Assembly: GCF_009389715.1 (NCBI RefSeq)
Contig: NC_052392.1
Coordinates: 37,001,360-37,065,359, forward strand
DNA length: 64,000 nt
Source of the DNA: Phoenix dactylifera
Lineage: Eukaryota; Streptophyta; Magnoliopsida; Arecales; Arecaceae
Direction of reading: 5' to 3'
Shown: piece after piece, positions 34,233-46,442 of the stretch
Numbering within the stretch: position 1 is the first letter of the stretch
Layout of the letters: the number at the start of each line of letters is the position of its first letter
Notes under the pieces: generated by a model
Told to the model about the DNA's origin: nothing
Databases searched by the model: none
The model's input: only the letters and a program-made list of their open reading frames with translations
Position numbers and translations under genes: made by a program

Positions 34233-37200
34233 TCAAACACAATCAGCCACAACTAATAGAGATTTTGCAATGCCTGGGCATGGGTCTCCTCCAAATTTTG
34301 TGGCTGATATTGGGATTGAGCATCTCCTTTTACCCACACAGGCCTGCTTAAACATGCAAAAGCACAAATTAAATTATTGTGAGAATCTGATGAAAAAATA
34401 TTGTCAATTTTCTTAGAAACTTTATTTTTATTGATCCTGATAATATAATGTATCTTGCTTAAAAGTTGAGAAATCTCAAGAGCTCTTCTTTTTTGAGCGA
34501 AATAAAAGAACTTAAGTCTCAGCAGCTCTTTGTACTCTAAGAGAAAAGAACTTTGAAGAAGTGCTTCATGTATAACAAAGTCTATATTTCATGGTGGTGG
34601 ACATGCATATAGATTGAGAACGTTGAAAGTATTACCTTCTCCATAACAGCTTTGGATAAGACTGAATGACAGGTTCCTAAAGCATAGTTTTCACAATCTC
34701 CAATAGGGTTTCCATAGCTTGCAAACTTTATGGAGTATATGGCTTGACCTTCATGACACTGGAGCTGAACACTTGGTTGTTTTCTTTTTGAAAATAGGGA
34801 TGGGGAAAAGGACTCAGCCACATTACTGCAAATATGAGTAACTGAGATGGTGTTCACTGTGATACCAAGAGGGTCCCCACCCAATTCTTCAAAAAGAACC
34901 AGGAGGTTCCCAAAAGGTTTCAGAAAGGACCGAGGAACATGATACCTAGTAGTTGGCCATCAGCCAAGGGATAGATACAATAAATTTGTCAGATGAAAGA
35001 AGACATGTAAACAAGTATTTAGCATCATTGTAACTATTCCATTTTGAGACACTGTAGTTAGAGACTGAAAGGGAAATAAACATGCTCATTAATTGAAAAA
35101 CTCTTCTTACAGAGTTTGAGATGGCTGTCCATTGGGACTAGTGAATGAGACCCAATAACGGCCAATGCTTTCTCCATTGATCCACACCTCGCCTTTACCC
35201 ATACTCGAAAGGTCTAGTGCCACCGGGTTGGTACCCAATGGAACATGGAAAGTTGTCTGTACAATAAAAGGATTTACAAATATTAGTTGCTTGAGCAATG
35301 GTTCTCTGGCAGTGGAGGTGTCTCTATGGCATGGAGATTGACATTCTACCTTGTACCACGTGAGAGGTTTACATATAGAGCTCCCAACTGTTTTCCAATC
35401 CACCTTTGGTAATCCTTTTTGGGTGTATATCTCTAGCTTTTCCCCTAATAAACCAATCTGCATTTTGTCTTTGTTAATCTAATGCATGTATTTGTGGTCA
35501 TACTATATTGCTTCCCATGTGAACAGAGACCTTTTAATAGCTAATACTTCTTTAAATAGTGAAAACCAATGTGATGTTTTCACCAAACATAGTTAATAAG
35601 AACTTATAGAAGAGCATGCCTACAATGTTTTTATAGAGAAAGAGCACATTTAACATTTATGCTGAATAAGCATGTAGCTATAAATTCCTCAGAAACAAAG
35701 TATACCTATGAATTTTAGGGTAACTACCATCTATTTTATAGTTTTACAATCATTACTTTCGGAGCATGTCTTATCAAAGAAGACTTTTATGTCTAGAGTA
35801 TACCTGGTATCCCCACAGCCAATTAGTGAGATTTTGAGGTCTGCTTCCATTGCAGTGGATGCTCACTCTACGAAGCCCAGCAAACCTTTTCTCAAGATAT
35901 GCCCCAGAATCCTTCAAATCCATAAGGTAAAAATGAAGCCAACTTGCATAGTATGCACCACTAAATAAACAAATGTTACAAGGAATGCATATGAAATTTT
36001 CTATAGAGCTGTTTTTGTGGCCCTTGTTCTGACTGAAATCTTGACTGATGTTGCAATATTTTGTCTTTGTTTTACCATTGGAAAGTTAAAGGGTGATTTC
36101 CTTTAAAAAAGGAAAAAAAGAAGTCAAGGAACCGGATTGAATATCTTCAATATTGGTGAGATGGCTTAAAATTTCTCATATGGATGTAAGAATTTGATTC
36201 TAAACATGGGGCAGGAGTATGGAGGACTATATCAGAAACATGAACATAAGAAAAGTCTCTGAGAGAAGTGCTAAAGGATGTTCAGATGAAAATAGAGCAT
36301 AAAATCTAATGTATTCTCGTGAGAAATAGAGCCAGTGTTGCAAGCACTTAAGAATGTAGGAGGGGCAAGTACTTCTTCATGCTTCTTTCCAAATTGTCAT
36401 TCTCTTCTCTCCCTTTCTCTCCTAGGAGGGAAAAAAGAGAGAATCTGTGTTCCCCTCTTTCAAAGCAGCCGTACCAATAGCATAATAGTTCATTTGTGCT
36501 AAGTTGGTTTTATAATGTGTTTTGGTGTAGCAGAGGTCATATACAACCAGAGTTAACGCTGCACTAGTTAGAATAAACAGACAAGAGAGGTAGATCCTTG
36601 ATCAAAATTTAGGCTATAAATTTAAAAACAAATTCCACAAGTACAACCAAAAAGAAATATTTCTTTATGAGCAATAATACTGTACTCTAAACTTTGTGAC
36701 GCAACAAATTCTTGAAAAATGAATTGCGGCTCAAAAAATGTCTCCAAAATAAATTTGTGACTCAAAATTCTAGTTCAATATTTTCTTTAAAAAAAATTCT
36801 TTAAAAAAAAAAAATCATGTCTCAAAAGTCCCCTGCTTTCTAGATTTTTATTCTCTCTTTTTTTCTAATAGTTCATTCAGTACTTTGTTATGTATTTTTG
36901 TTCATAGTTTCTTTTTTCTTTCAATTGTCAAATGTAAATAACAAGTCACATGAAACAACTGTAAATAACAAGAACTGGAAGTAAGATTCTTACTGGTAAT
37001 CCAACCATGACGCTCAACAATGAGAGGTTGTTCTGACCTTCCCTTAATGAAATGTCTTTCTCAAAAGTCATAATTCGAGGTCCATCAGAACTCCCATGCA
37101 CACTTCCTAATTACATTTTGAAGCAAAGATATTCAGCTTTATCAATGCTAGGAGAGAGAAATTCAGTAACAATAACGAGTCACTCTAATACTAGCAAAAT

Positions 37201-40200
37201 GAGAAGTACTTTTTTCCTGATTTTACTAATTTTCCGTTTCATTTGTTTTGGTTGGTAACATTCATGGAAAATGTACATATTTATTTAGTTTGTGAAGTAC
37301 ATTTGTTTTATCAGGGAAGAAACCTGTTTTCTTAAATTCATAAGTTACTTACCCACAAACTCATCATTTACAAAAGCATGTAAAACATGAGCTCGTGAAT
37401 CAACATGGAGTGCTTGCTGACCATCACTGGATTTGTAGTTGTAGCTGCATTTCAGAATAAAGGGTGTAAATGCAGTTGACTACTTGGGCAATTAATGATA
37501 CTACAAGTTAAGGATTTATCAAGATTTCAAAAAAAAAAAAAAAAAAAACTTTTAAACAAGTAGTGTATTGCTTACAAATACCTCTTAAGATTCATTAAAC
37601 AAGAACAGTAGTTCTCATACTACCTGAAAGTATACCAAAGATAATCCGTCACATCTTTTGTTGTGGACATTTGTTCCAACAGTTCTTTTGTAATGAATGA
37701 AGCATCGTGAACGTTAGGTACTCCATCTAGGAATGCCATCCATTTCTTAGCATTGTCGAAACTCTGAACTGCTCTTGCTGATCTATTTCCATATTGAGCA
37801 CTAACCTGTGAAAGACAATGAAGAACCATAGTGTTATTACATTATTTAAGTGGTTTAATTGTGTACACTGATGAAAGATGAGTTTGAAACTGAAGTTGAT
37901 ATAATATGGCAACCATCTCTAATAGGATAAATCAGTTGATGATTAGAAACAAGGCTCCAAATTATAGCTCATGTAGAATTTCAGAAATATTTGTGTACAT
38001 GTCAAAGAAGGGAAGAAAAGAGGATAAAATGCTTGAATGAAGTAAAGAAAGGAGTAACACAAAATCAGTCTCAGTGAATTTGATCTTTAAGATGCAGTGA
38101 GATCACCTTTGCAGTATTGAAGGCTACGCTTTTGCAGTCTGGCAGAATACTTATGGACTTGGAAGGCAATTCATATGTTGCATTATGAAAGCACACAGTT
38201 GCATTAAGATGCTCGTCAAAGTTTACAAGAAATGCTGCGCACTTTCCTGAATTTGTTTGAAAAACATGTGCCTGTATTGCAAACATCCATTAAGTATACC
38301 AGTGGTTTCAAATATACAAAAGATATCATCAAACAAAGTGAAAAAGAAGAAAAAAAGAGAGGTTTAATGTCAATGTTCTAAGCCTTATGCCATCTTACCT
38401 CCTGTAGTTGACCCAATGAAACATTAGTATAGGTTCCCCAAAGTAGTGGCTCTGAGGATAGCTTAATTACAGCATGCAGTTCTCTAAGATGACCCCATGT
38501 AGGTAGCCAGATCAAGCCTGGATGAAGTCACAGAGATGTATGATCAGAACCTGAAAAATATATATTTTCTTCTATCAAAGACTCTCCCCCTTCTCAAGTC
38601 AATCATTGAAGAAATACAAGACTTACAACTAATAACACTAACCATATTCATCCAGAGGAGCTCGATCGTAATAGCTTGTTGTTACATATGAGGAGGGGGA
38701 CTTCCCAAAGTTCGTTCCTCCATGGTACTGCATTAGGATCAGTTGTCAGATGATAATATTTTAAAAGAAGTTTATCTGCACCACACATTGGCACATGCAT
38801 ATTATATTTCTGGAAAAAAGGAACACCATTCTAGTGGATTCATGGAAAGAAGCAGCATTCTTTTATGTTGAAGGTTCTATTTTACCACATCTGGATATCC
38901 TGTTTGGCACTCTGATTTCTTGTTTACAAGCTGTTCATCCATGATTTTCTTATAATTGTAAAAATTAGCTTGTTTTAGCTGTAACTTCTGGACTGTCATC
39001 TCTTCTACCTGATATTCAGATTATCCATCCAGAGTGACTCATTTCATCATGTAATTGTATCAAAATGAGGTTATTGGACAACAGAGCTATTCAAATAGAA
39101 GAATAAGCTACTGAAATGAAAGAATATATTTCCCCTCTTGATAAAATATGGCTTATTGAATATCTATCCTCCGGAAATCACTATTTACATATATGCCCCT
39201 TAAGTCATACTATTTTTGCATTGATACCCCTTCCATTGAATATTTGGCTGATAATATTAATAAATAACAGCTTTAAGCATGAAATGGCTTCACTATTATT
39301 TTGCATTAACACCCTTGATGCATGCATATACAAATATAGCTCTTTTCAGTACAAACTGAATAGTATTTTTTCAGGGTACTAATGAAAAAGGGTAATAGCG
39401 GCAAATAGTAGTCAAAATGGTTATTTATTAATGCCATCTATCAAAAATCTAATGAGAGGGTTATCCATGCACCAACAAGATGATTAGAGAGATATATATG
39501 CAAATAGTGATTTTCAGAGGTTAAATATACAGTAAGCATATTTGCAAGTGTATATATGCCAAAAAAAAAAAAGAAGCCCCAAAAGGAAATGTACTTGAAA
39601 TAAGGTTATTACTTAAATATAATTATTATCCTTCAAAGGCTTCAAGTGAGGATCGTTAAGGCATGATAGCAAATCTGTTTGTGGCATAACTTCTTTCAAG
39701 CCATTCCATTATTCAATGTTCGAACCAACCCTATTTCGAGGGCTCAAATTACAAAGGGGATCTAAGATATATCTTAGTATTTGATAGATTTAAATTCTTT
39801 ATGCAAAGTGTACTAGTCTACTAGAAGTTATATAATGAAACAAGTGGAAGAAAAACACATACCATGTAGTAGTTCACAAAGCTTCCGTTCTTTCTTGCAA
39901 TGAACAGTGCGACGGAAAATGCAAGATCTTCAACACGCCTCATCGATGGTTCCTTCCCATATACTGGGTATCTACATGGCAAGAGTCATCCATTAGTCTT
40001 CTTGGAGGACAGAGAATCAACAAAACATTGTAGGCATGGGATGAGTTCACATATGCTGCCATTATGTCTTCCAATATAACTAGGGCTGAAATCGTATAGG
40101 ATATGGAACAAATACTAGCATATTCATATCCATATTTGTTTTACTTAACGAATCTACGGATACGGATGTTAGTTGGATGCAAAAAAAATCATATCCATAT

Positions 40201-42245
40201 TTGTTTGAAATGGATGCGGATACAAATCGGATACCAAAAATACGGATATAAATTGGATAATTAAACTTTATGACTATAGAATCAAAGATTTACTAAGTGG
40301 ATGATAAATCAAGTTAATAGCATTTTAATATGATCATCTATTTTTCTTAAAAGTTCATAAGTGCTATATAAAATTAAATAGGGTTACAAATGAAATCAGA
40401 TATTCGGAGACGGATCAAATGGTTGTCTATCCATATTTATTTTTCTTTAACGGATATAGACACGGATACGAATATCAGTCAGATGCTCAAATTTTTATCC
40501 ATATCCGGATAGATTCAGATATGAAAACGAATCCGGACGGATTTTATCCGATCTACTTTCACCTCTAAATATAACATTACTAGAATGCTAACCACTAGCC
40601 TAGCTGGAAAAAATTAACACTAATCTTAGGTCAACAACTAGTCATGGCTTTCAAAAGAAGGAAAACTGTGAGATGGATCTTTACTATTTTTTATGATAAA
40701 ACAAGAGAATGAGACATCTTGATAAGCACCAAAATGTGGGGATTGTATTACCTGTATTCTTCTAATATTGAGTGTTTGTGAGACAGAGAGGAAGAGACAA
40801 GAAAGACTGCGCAAGGGCCTTCCCCCCTTGCGATCAAGGTTATTTTGGGAAGAGAGTGATAAATGGAATCTTGGTGGAATAGTGATTTTTTTTAAAAAAA
40901 ATCTCACTTTTCAATACAGTATGGAATATGGATATACTAGCATTATGTTCGGTTTATATGAACACGGATTGCAGATTTAGAAACCAGATACAATGTTTGG
41001 TGCTTTTTTTCCTAATTAATTCAGTTGCATAGCTCTAGCATAAGGCATTACCTTATAATCAAATTGAATATTTAAGATGAGAAGTGTACCAGAAAGTGAT
41101 CATCTGAATTTTGATAGTATTAAGAATACAAAATTATGAGAAAAATGATAGGTGTGCTTTGTCGAAAGCATACCTAGCGGTCCAATTTTCTGTCCAAAGT
41201 GATGGCTTTGTAGGTGAATTTGGCCCTGCAAATGTCTCTCCACATTTCAATCCATTGCAGGTATTTATCTGCACATGAAGTTTCAACGGTTTGATTGTGA
41301 CAGACTATTAACTTGCATTTTTTCACAGGAGTCATGAATATAGATATGAAGTAAGAAGGCTGACCACTGGATCAGGAGCATCATCTTGCTTGCACATCAT
41401 CCATGGGACCCCAGTTTGTAAACTCACAGCCATAGCCGCTGCCCAACGAACATAAGGAGGTCCTGCCTCATGAAATGCAGGCTCCACCATTTGGTACTCA
41501 TTCTCAATCTGCATGTTATATTGCTCATATCATTTTCTTTAAGTGAGTCTCACATGACATTACATAGCCATAATGAAAAAATAGTTTTAGTTAACATGTG
41601 TCACCTGAGAAATTATGATCGGACCTCCTTGAGGGTAATACAATTTCTCCAACTTCATCATATTCACTATCTTTTCCACAAAACTTTTCATGTAGAACTG
41701 CATGTGAACTAGCCAACTTAAGCAGAAGTAGCCAACACAACCAAAGTGCTCTGAAGACATTATACATGATTATTTTTTATGATTAATTACATTGATACTA
41801 ATCATCAATATATAGCCTCGATTTACTATAATAAGAACAGAGTTTCTTAATAGAGTGTTATTCAAAGTCACAACAGGTTGTCTTTTTTTTTTTTGAAAAA
41901 AAAAACAGAAAGGATTATTTTTATGTATTATTTTTATGCGCATTTCTATTTCCAAGTCTTCTGAGGAAAGGTTCACTCTGTTTGGTATCTGAATATCCTC
42001 TGATATTTAAATGAAATTCAGTTAAAGTAAAACTAAACATGTACTCATCTACTTCAACTTAAAGATACTTAAATATTTATCCATGTGATCAATTGCATTA
42101 TGAATCTGGTTTTGCATTACAGATAGTGATTTTACTTTTATAGGTGTTTTAAGTCAATGATTGCAAAGTTGAGACACATTTTCTGAGGAATGTAATTGAG
42201 AGATATTTGCCATGAGCCTTATTTGCAAATGGTATGAGCCATGGC

Positions 42246-42278
<33 letters not shown>

Positions 42279-45200
42279 AGGGGGAGGGGGATTCAATAGA
42301 TTTGGTATGAGCCACGGCCGGAGGGGCCGGAATCATGTTATTGAATAGACTTGGTATGAGCAATGGCCGGAGGGGGGGAGGGGGGTGCAGGGTGTGTGTG
42401 TGTGTGAGAGAGAGAGAGTAGGTAAAGCAGCAAATTTTAAACTCCAAGCAGTTGCCTATGGTGTGAAGGGGACTGGTAGTATTCATGGATTTCATGCAGT
42501 CATATACCTTGAATGGTTCATTGTCAGACCGAAAAACAATTCCTGGAACATCATGCAACCAAAATGGGAAGCCTCTGCAAAACACAAGTCCACATAGTGT
42601 CAAGGAAATATCAGCAGTGCAGAAAAATATGTAGAAGTTATCCAAAAGACTAGAAAGTACAAATATAGTGAAACTTAATCTTTTTTTCTTTTCATTGGTC
42701 ATCAAAATCTAGGATTACAGTTTGAGGATTTCAATACTACAGTACATAAATGCCTTGAGAAATTGTGAAACATTGATTTTTTTTTTTGTGTGTGGAGAAA
42801 AACAGTAGCAAGCCACCTAACATTTCATTGATAAACATGGAAGTTAATTCCCTCAACTGTGTGATTCCACAGATGTGTTTCTTAAGCTCTCTCGGAGAAG
42901 ATTTAGGAGTTGTAACATTGTGCATATAGTGCAAGGTGGGAATCAGAATGCGCATCTCTTGGCCAAAATTGCTTATTTACTGGGTTGTGAAATAGTTTGG
43001 CTGGATGATGCCCCCTCTTTTATTTGAATTAGTTATTGGAAGATGTCATGGGCTTCATGACTTAATTAAGTCATTATCTTCGGAAAATAAAATGCATGTA
43101 TGAGTTCATTTAGATTAGAAAGCATCAAAGTATTTTATTCTTCTTTTTTTATCTTGTTTACATACACACTACTTAAGCACAGCCAATTAAATACAATATA
43201 TAGAAAATTATGGCTTTATTTGTCTTGTTTAGGACTACATTCAATCTCTTAATGTTGGCTTAAAAAAGATGCAAAAACAATCATGTAGATCCTACTTCAC
43301 TATCCATTCTTATTGGATACCAAATCCTCTAGAATGTAAACTATTATAAAATATCTTTTCTAAGCTTGCATTCAACTCTTTATAATTTCTCCATTTTCTT
43401 TTGCGGTCTTTAACTTTGACATGAGCCCTTTGTTAGATCAACAGAGGCATGGACTGCATAAAGGCCTTTTTCCAATGTAAGAATAGAGGCGTGCATTGAG
43501 AATTCAACAGGCAATGTCACAAACTTCACTTTGTTCATGTCATGCAAAGCGTTTGCAGTGTGGAAGGCATTCAGTGGTTGGATTTGGATTGCTGATGCAT
43601 TAGATGGTATGACAAATGAACTATCTGCTATTGCTTTTGATTCATAAAACATGAGTTCCCCAAAATACAAACTAGTCTTGGTCTACCATAAGCATCAGTC
43701 TGTAAAGGGCTAAACATTTGGCTTGCAGCAAATCATGAGACATTCTAAAGTCTTGAAATGTATCCCATAGTATGTTTGTAGAAAATGGTATGGAAATTCT
43801 CGCTTTAAAGGGTTGTTGTGTGATGTGGTTTGAGCCATCTCTCTCTCTCTCTCGCTCGCTCTCTCTCTCTGCTGGAATCTCTCCCCAGTGCAAGCGCTGA
43901 GGAAGGTCCCAACTGATGGTTTGCACCAATTCTATTAGTCATCACAATTCAATTGAATTTTAGGGTACTTCTATTAAATGATCAAGGTTTTATGTCCTTT
44001 TAAAGGACCGATCAATCTAATAACTTCTCCCTTTGCTGTATTCAAAAAAAAAAAAAAATTCTCCCTTTTATTATTGGATTTCAGCCAGATTTCTTCAAAA
44101 AAATAATATTTTCTAAAATAAGTTTTTTAAAAAAGGATATGTTATTAAGTTACAGTTTTACAAGTACTGAAAAAATAGCATTCCATACCCATATTTCCAT
44201 TCGGACTCAATGAAGGGACCCATCCTAAGGCTCACATAGAGGCCTTGAGCTTGAATTTCTTTAATGAATCTCACAAGGTTGTACCTCCCTTCAAAATTAA
44301 ACTGAAGCAAAACATAGATCATATATACTGTCTCAGAGATAATGCCATAGCATTTAGTGAATGCTTGATATTAGTATAGAAAAATACGAGAGTAGATGTG
44401 ATAGATCGCTTGCCTGTCCTCTGATTGGCTCGTGAGCGTTCCAAAACACATAGGTCTGTATGACATCAAGTCCACCTTTCTTGGCTTTAGCTATGAGGGA
44501 TGGCCACATCTGCCAATTTATCACATTGTTTATTTATGTAGAAATCCTTCAAATGAACATTTCTGTTTAACTACTGCTGATATCAACTGAAAAAAATTTA
44601 CATACTTAGACATAGACTTTACATGCAAAGCGTCATGGCCTTAACTCCACAAGAAGTATACTGAATTGGTAGTCCAGAACCATAAACTACAAACTGTTAC
44701 TCCTAGGATGAAATATTGAAAAAAGAAAATGTAATACAAAGAAACTAATGCTGCAAATAATCGGTCCGTTTGCTTTATTGTTTACATATCGTCATTTATT
44801 TTACGCCTTGCATGATGGTTTAGCTTGAAAAATGACCACATCATTGCAGCTAACTTTGAGCTGACTAGGTAGGATGTAGAATCTGCTGACTTATATCCCT
44901 GTTCAACCACTAAGAATTAGCATGGTTTTATTTAATCATCGACTTGAGTCTGTTACATAGATTAGATCTCCAAAGCCAAGCAATTTAAATTTTTTCCTCA
45001 TTTTAACTCTATTGGAATGCTTTCTTTCTTTAATTCCATTTCAGAATTTGGAACTGTGAAATGCTATCGTTACATTGATTCTGTTGTCTGTACTGATATT
45101 TTAAGAGTCAATTAGATGTGGAAAAGAAGAAAACGTAGTGTAGAATCTTCATACTTAAAAAATGCCAATCCACAAATAGATCAGCTGAAGTATATATAAA

Positions 45201-45378
45201 AGAAAACTAAGTTGCTAGTTTATTCCTTAGCGCAGTATTTTATGACAACTTGTGAACTTGTAAACCTGTTTGCGTACCATATCACCAGAATATATAGAAT
45301 ATTTTTTCTATAGTTACTGGCTTACTGCTCTTCATTTTAAATAGCAAGTTCCTCCTATGCTCTATCTAAAGAAGCATT

Positions 45379-45441
<63 letters not shown>

Positions 45442-46442
45442 GAAGATTTAATTAATCTATAACTCCACTTCGGAAGAATCATAATTCTCTTATGATATCC
45501 AATTTGGCAAACCATTATCTTGAATAAAAGGATGATATGTAAGTACTGATTGTTTGCTATTGTTATTGGATCGATCAACAGGCCGGTTGTTATTTTATTA
45601 TTGTCAACTCTAAGCATTTCTCATTGTTACAAGCTTGGCTTGGTAAGTCAATATCATCAACAGGTCATGATTATTTTACTAATATAAATAGAGTGAAATC
45701 ATGTCCCGTGACCCTGTTGATAGGAGAACTGCTAAAATACTTCATTTAGATCTCTGGATCAAAGATTAGTGGATGGAGGCAACAAGGATATCTTCATTTA
45801 CTTCACGGGAAGGTAATAACAGCAATCTTTAGGAGATTTCAGCTAATTTCCATACGCACTCCAAAGCTTGACACAACCCATTCCAGTATAACTCTAACTC
45901 ATTAAAGGGTTGGGTCCAGACCAACTCACTTCTAGCTCGCAATATTGACAGACCTAATCAGCTTGGTTCCCAACACTAGGTTCCTGCTGAGACCAACCAG
46001 GTTTGCTTGGGAAAATGACAACCCAGTCCCAATTGATGCAACAACCTCAAAACAAGCCAAGAAGGTCTGTTAAGTTAAAGACAAAAAGAAACAAGAGAGG
46101 AGATAAAGTCAAGTCCATCTGGCGACCAATTCCTGAAACTCTAATCCGTGTCTTTGAAAGGATCAAGATTTCAATACCAAGCATAGAAGCAGCCAAAGAA
46201 ATCAATAGCAAATGATACATCGAAGTCTAGAGAGACTCAGAGAGAGAGAGAGAGAGAGAGAGTACCTCAGGAGTGCTGCGAGGGTAATGAATGGAACCAG
46301 AGAAGAGCATCCGTCTAGTTCCATTTATGATCAAAGCTCTTCCATCATATGTTACGTCTCCTCTTACACTTGTTGCTTCCCCGCTGGAAACCAAAATAAT
46401 GACGAACATGGATAACACCACCACCACCTTCTTGAGAGCCAT
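34233..46442 (-). CDS. GH35 beta-galactosidase with C-terminal galactose-binding lectin domain, 19 exons, 810 aa
   Basis: This is a secreted cell-wall beta-galactosidase that should remove terminal beta-galactose from wall polysaccharides. Exons (plus coordinates, gene order): 46266-46442, 44414-44509, 44189-44301, 42508-42574, 41605-41697, 41365-41508, 41174-41268, 39863-39971, 38643-38727, 38399-38517, 38107-38271, 37624-37805, 37353-37444, 36994-37106, 35804-35911, 35350-35457, 35111-35256, 34636-34945, 34233-34343. Phases join without a stop, and every intron is GT-AG except intron 2 (GC-AG). A signal peptide spans about residues 1-23. The GH35 domain begins [25 protein letters not shown] gives the expected acid/base Glu186 and WTENW the nucleophile Glu257. 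Residues about 728-810 form a Cys-rich SUEL-type lectin domain ending [19 protein letters not shown]. Length and order fit plant BGALs, perhaps the BGAL16 group. No defect seen. Confidence 0.93.
40073..40575. mobile_element. hAT-type MITE (40081-40567) with 8-bp target duplication, in intron 7 of the beta-galactosidase gene
   Basis: The 487-bp element begins TAGGGCTGAAA and ends TTTCACCTCTA; read inward from both ends this gives TAGGGCTGAAA and TAGAGGTGAAA, imperfect terminal inverted repeats. It is flanked by the perfect octamer AATATAAC (40073-40080 and 40568-40575). An 8-bp duplication with T/CAGGG-like ends is characteristic of hAT transposons. The interior is rich in GGATATGGATA words and non-coding. 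It lies between exons 7 and 8 and leaves both splice sites untouched. Confidence 0.9.
42229..42390. repeat. poly-G run and triplicated TGGTATGAGCC-GGCCGGAGGGG motif in intron 4
   Basis: GGTATGAGC followed by GGCCGGAGGGG occurs three times (about 42230, 42305, 42351). In the first copy the G run has grown to 29 uninterrupted Gs (42250-42278) followed by A-separated G5 blocks. The run is C-rich on the beta-galactosidase sense strand. A mixed TG/AG microsatellite follows at about 42391-42418. Confidence 0.8.
43410..43929 (-). other. coding-like segment of unknown origin in intron 3 of the beta-galactosidase gene
   Basis: Two adjacent minus-strand frames look protein-like. One ends [19 protein letters not shown] (stop near 43672). 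The next, in another frame, reads [19 protein letters not shown]..., then [20 protein letters not shown]..., then [17 protein letters not shown]. Composition is not low-complexity. I do not recognise the protein. The frame break suggests a captured or retrocopied gene fragment, but a chance open frame is possible. Confidence 0.3.
45382..45439. repeat. (GA)n microsatellite in intron 1
   Basis: About 29 GA units, uninterrupted. Confidence 0.95.
46239..46262. repeat. (GA)n microsatellite abutting the exon 1 donor site
   Basis: On the minus strand the donor reads GAG|GTACTCTCTCTC, so the CT repeat starts about four bases into intron 1. Confidence 0.9.
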
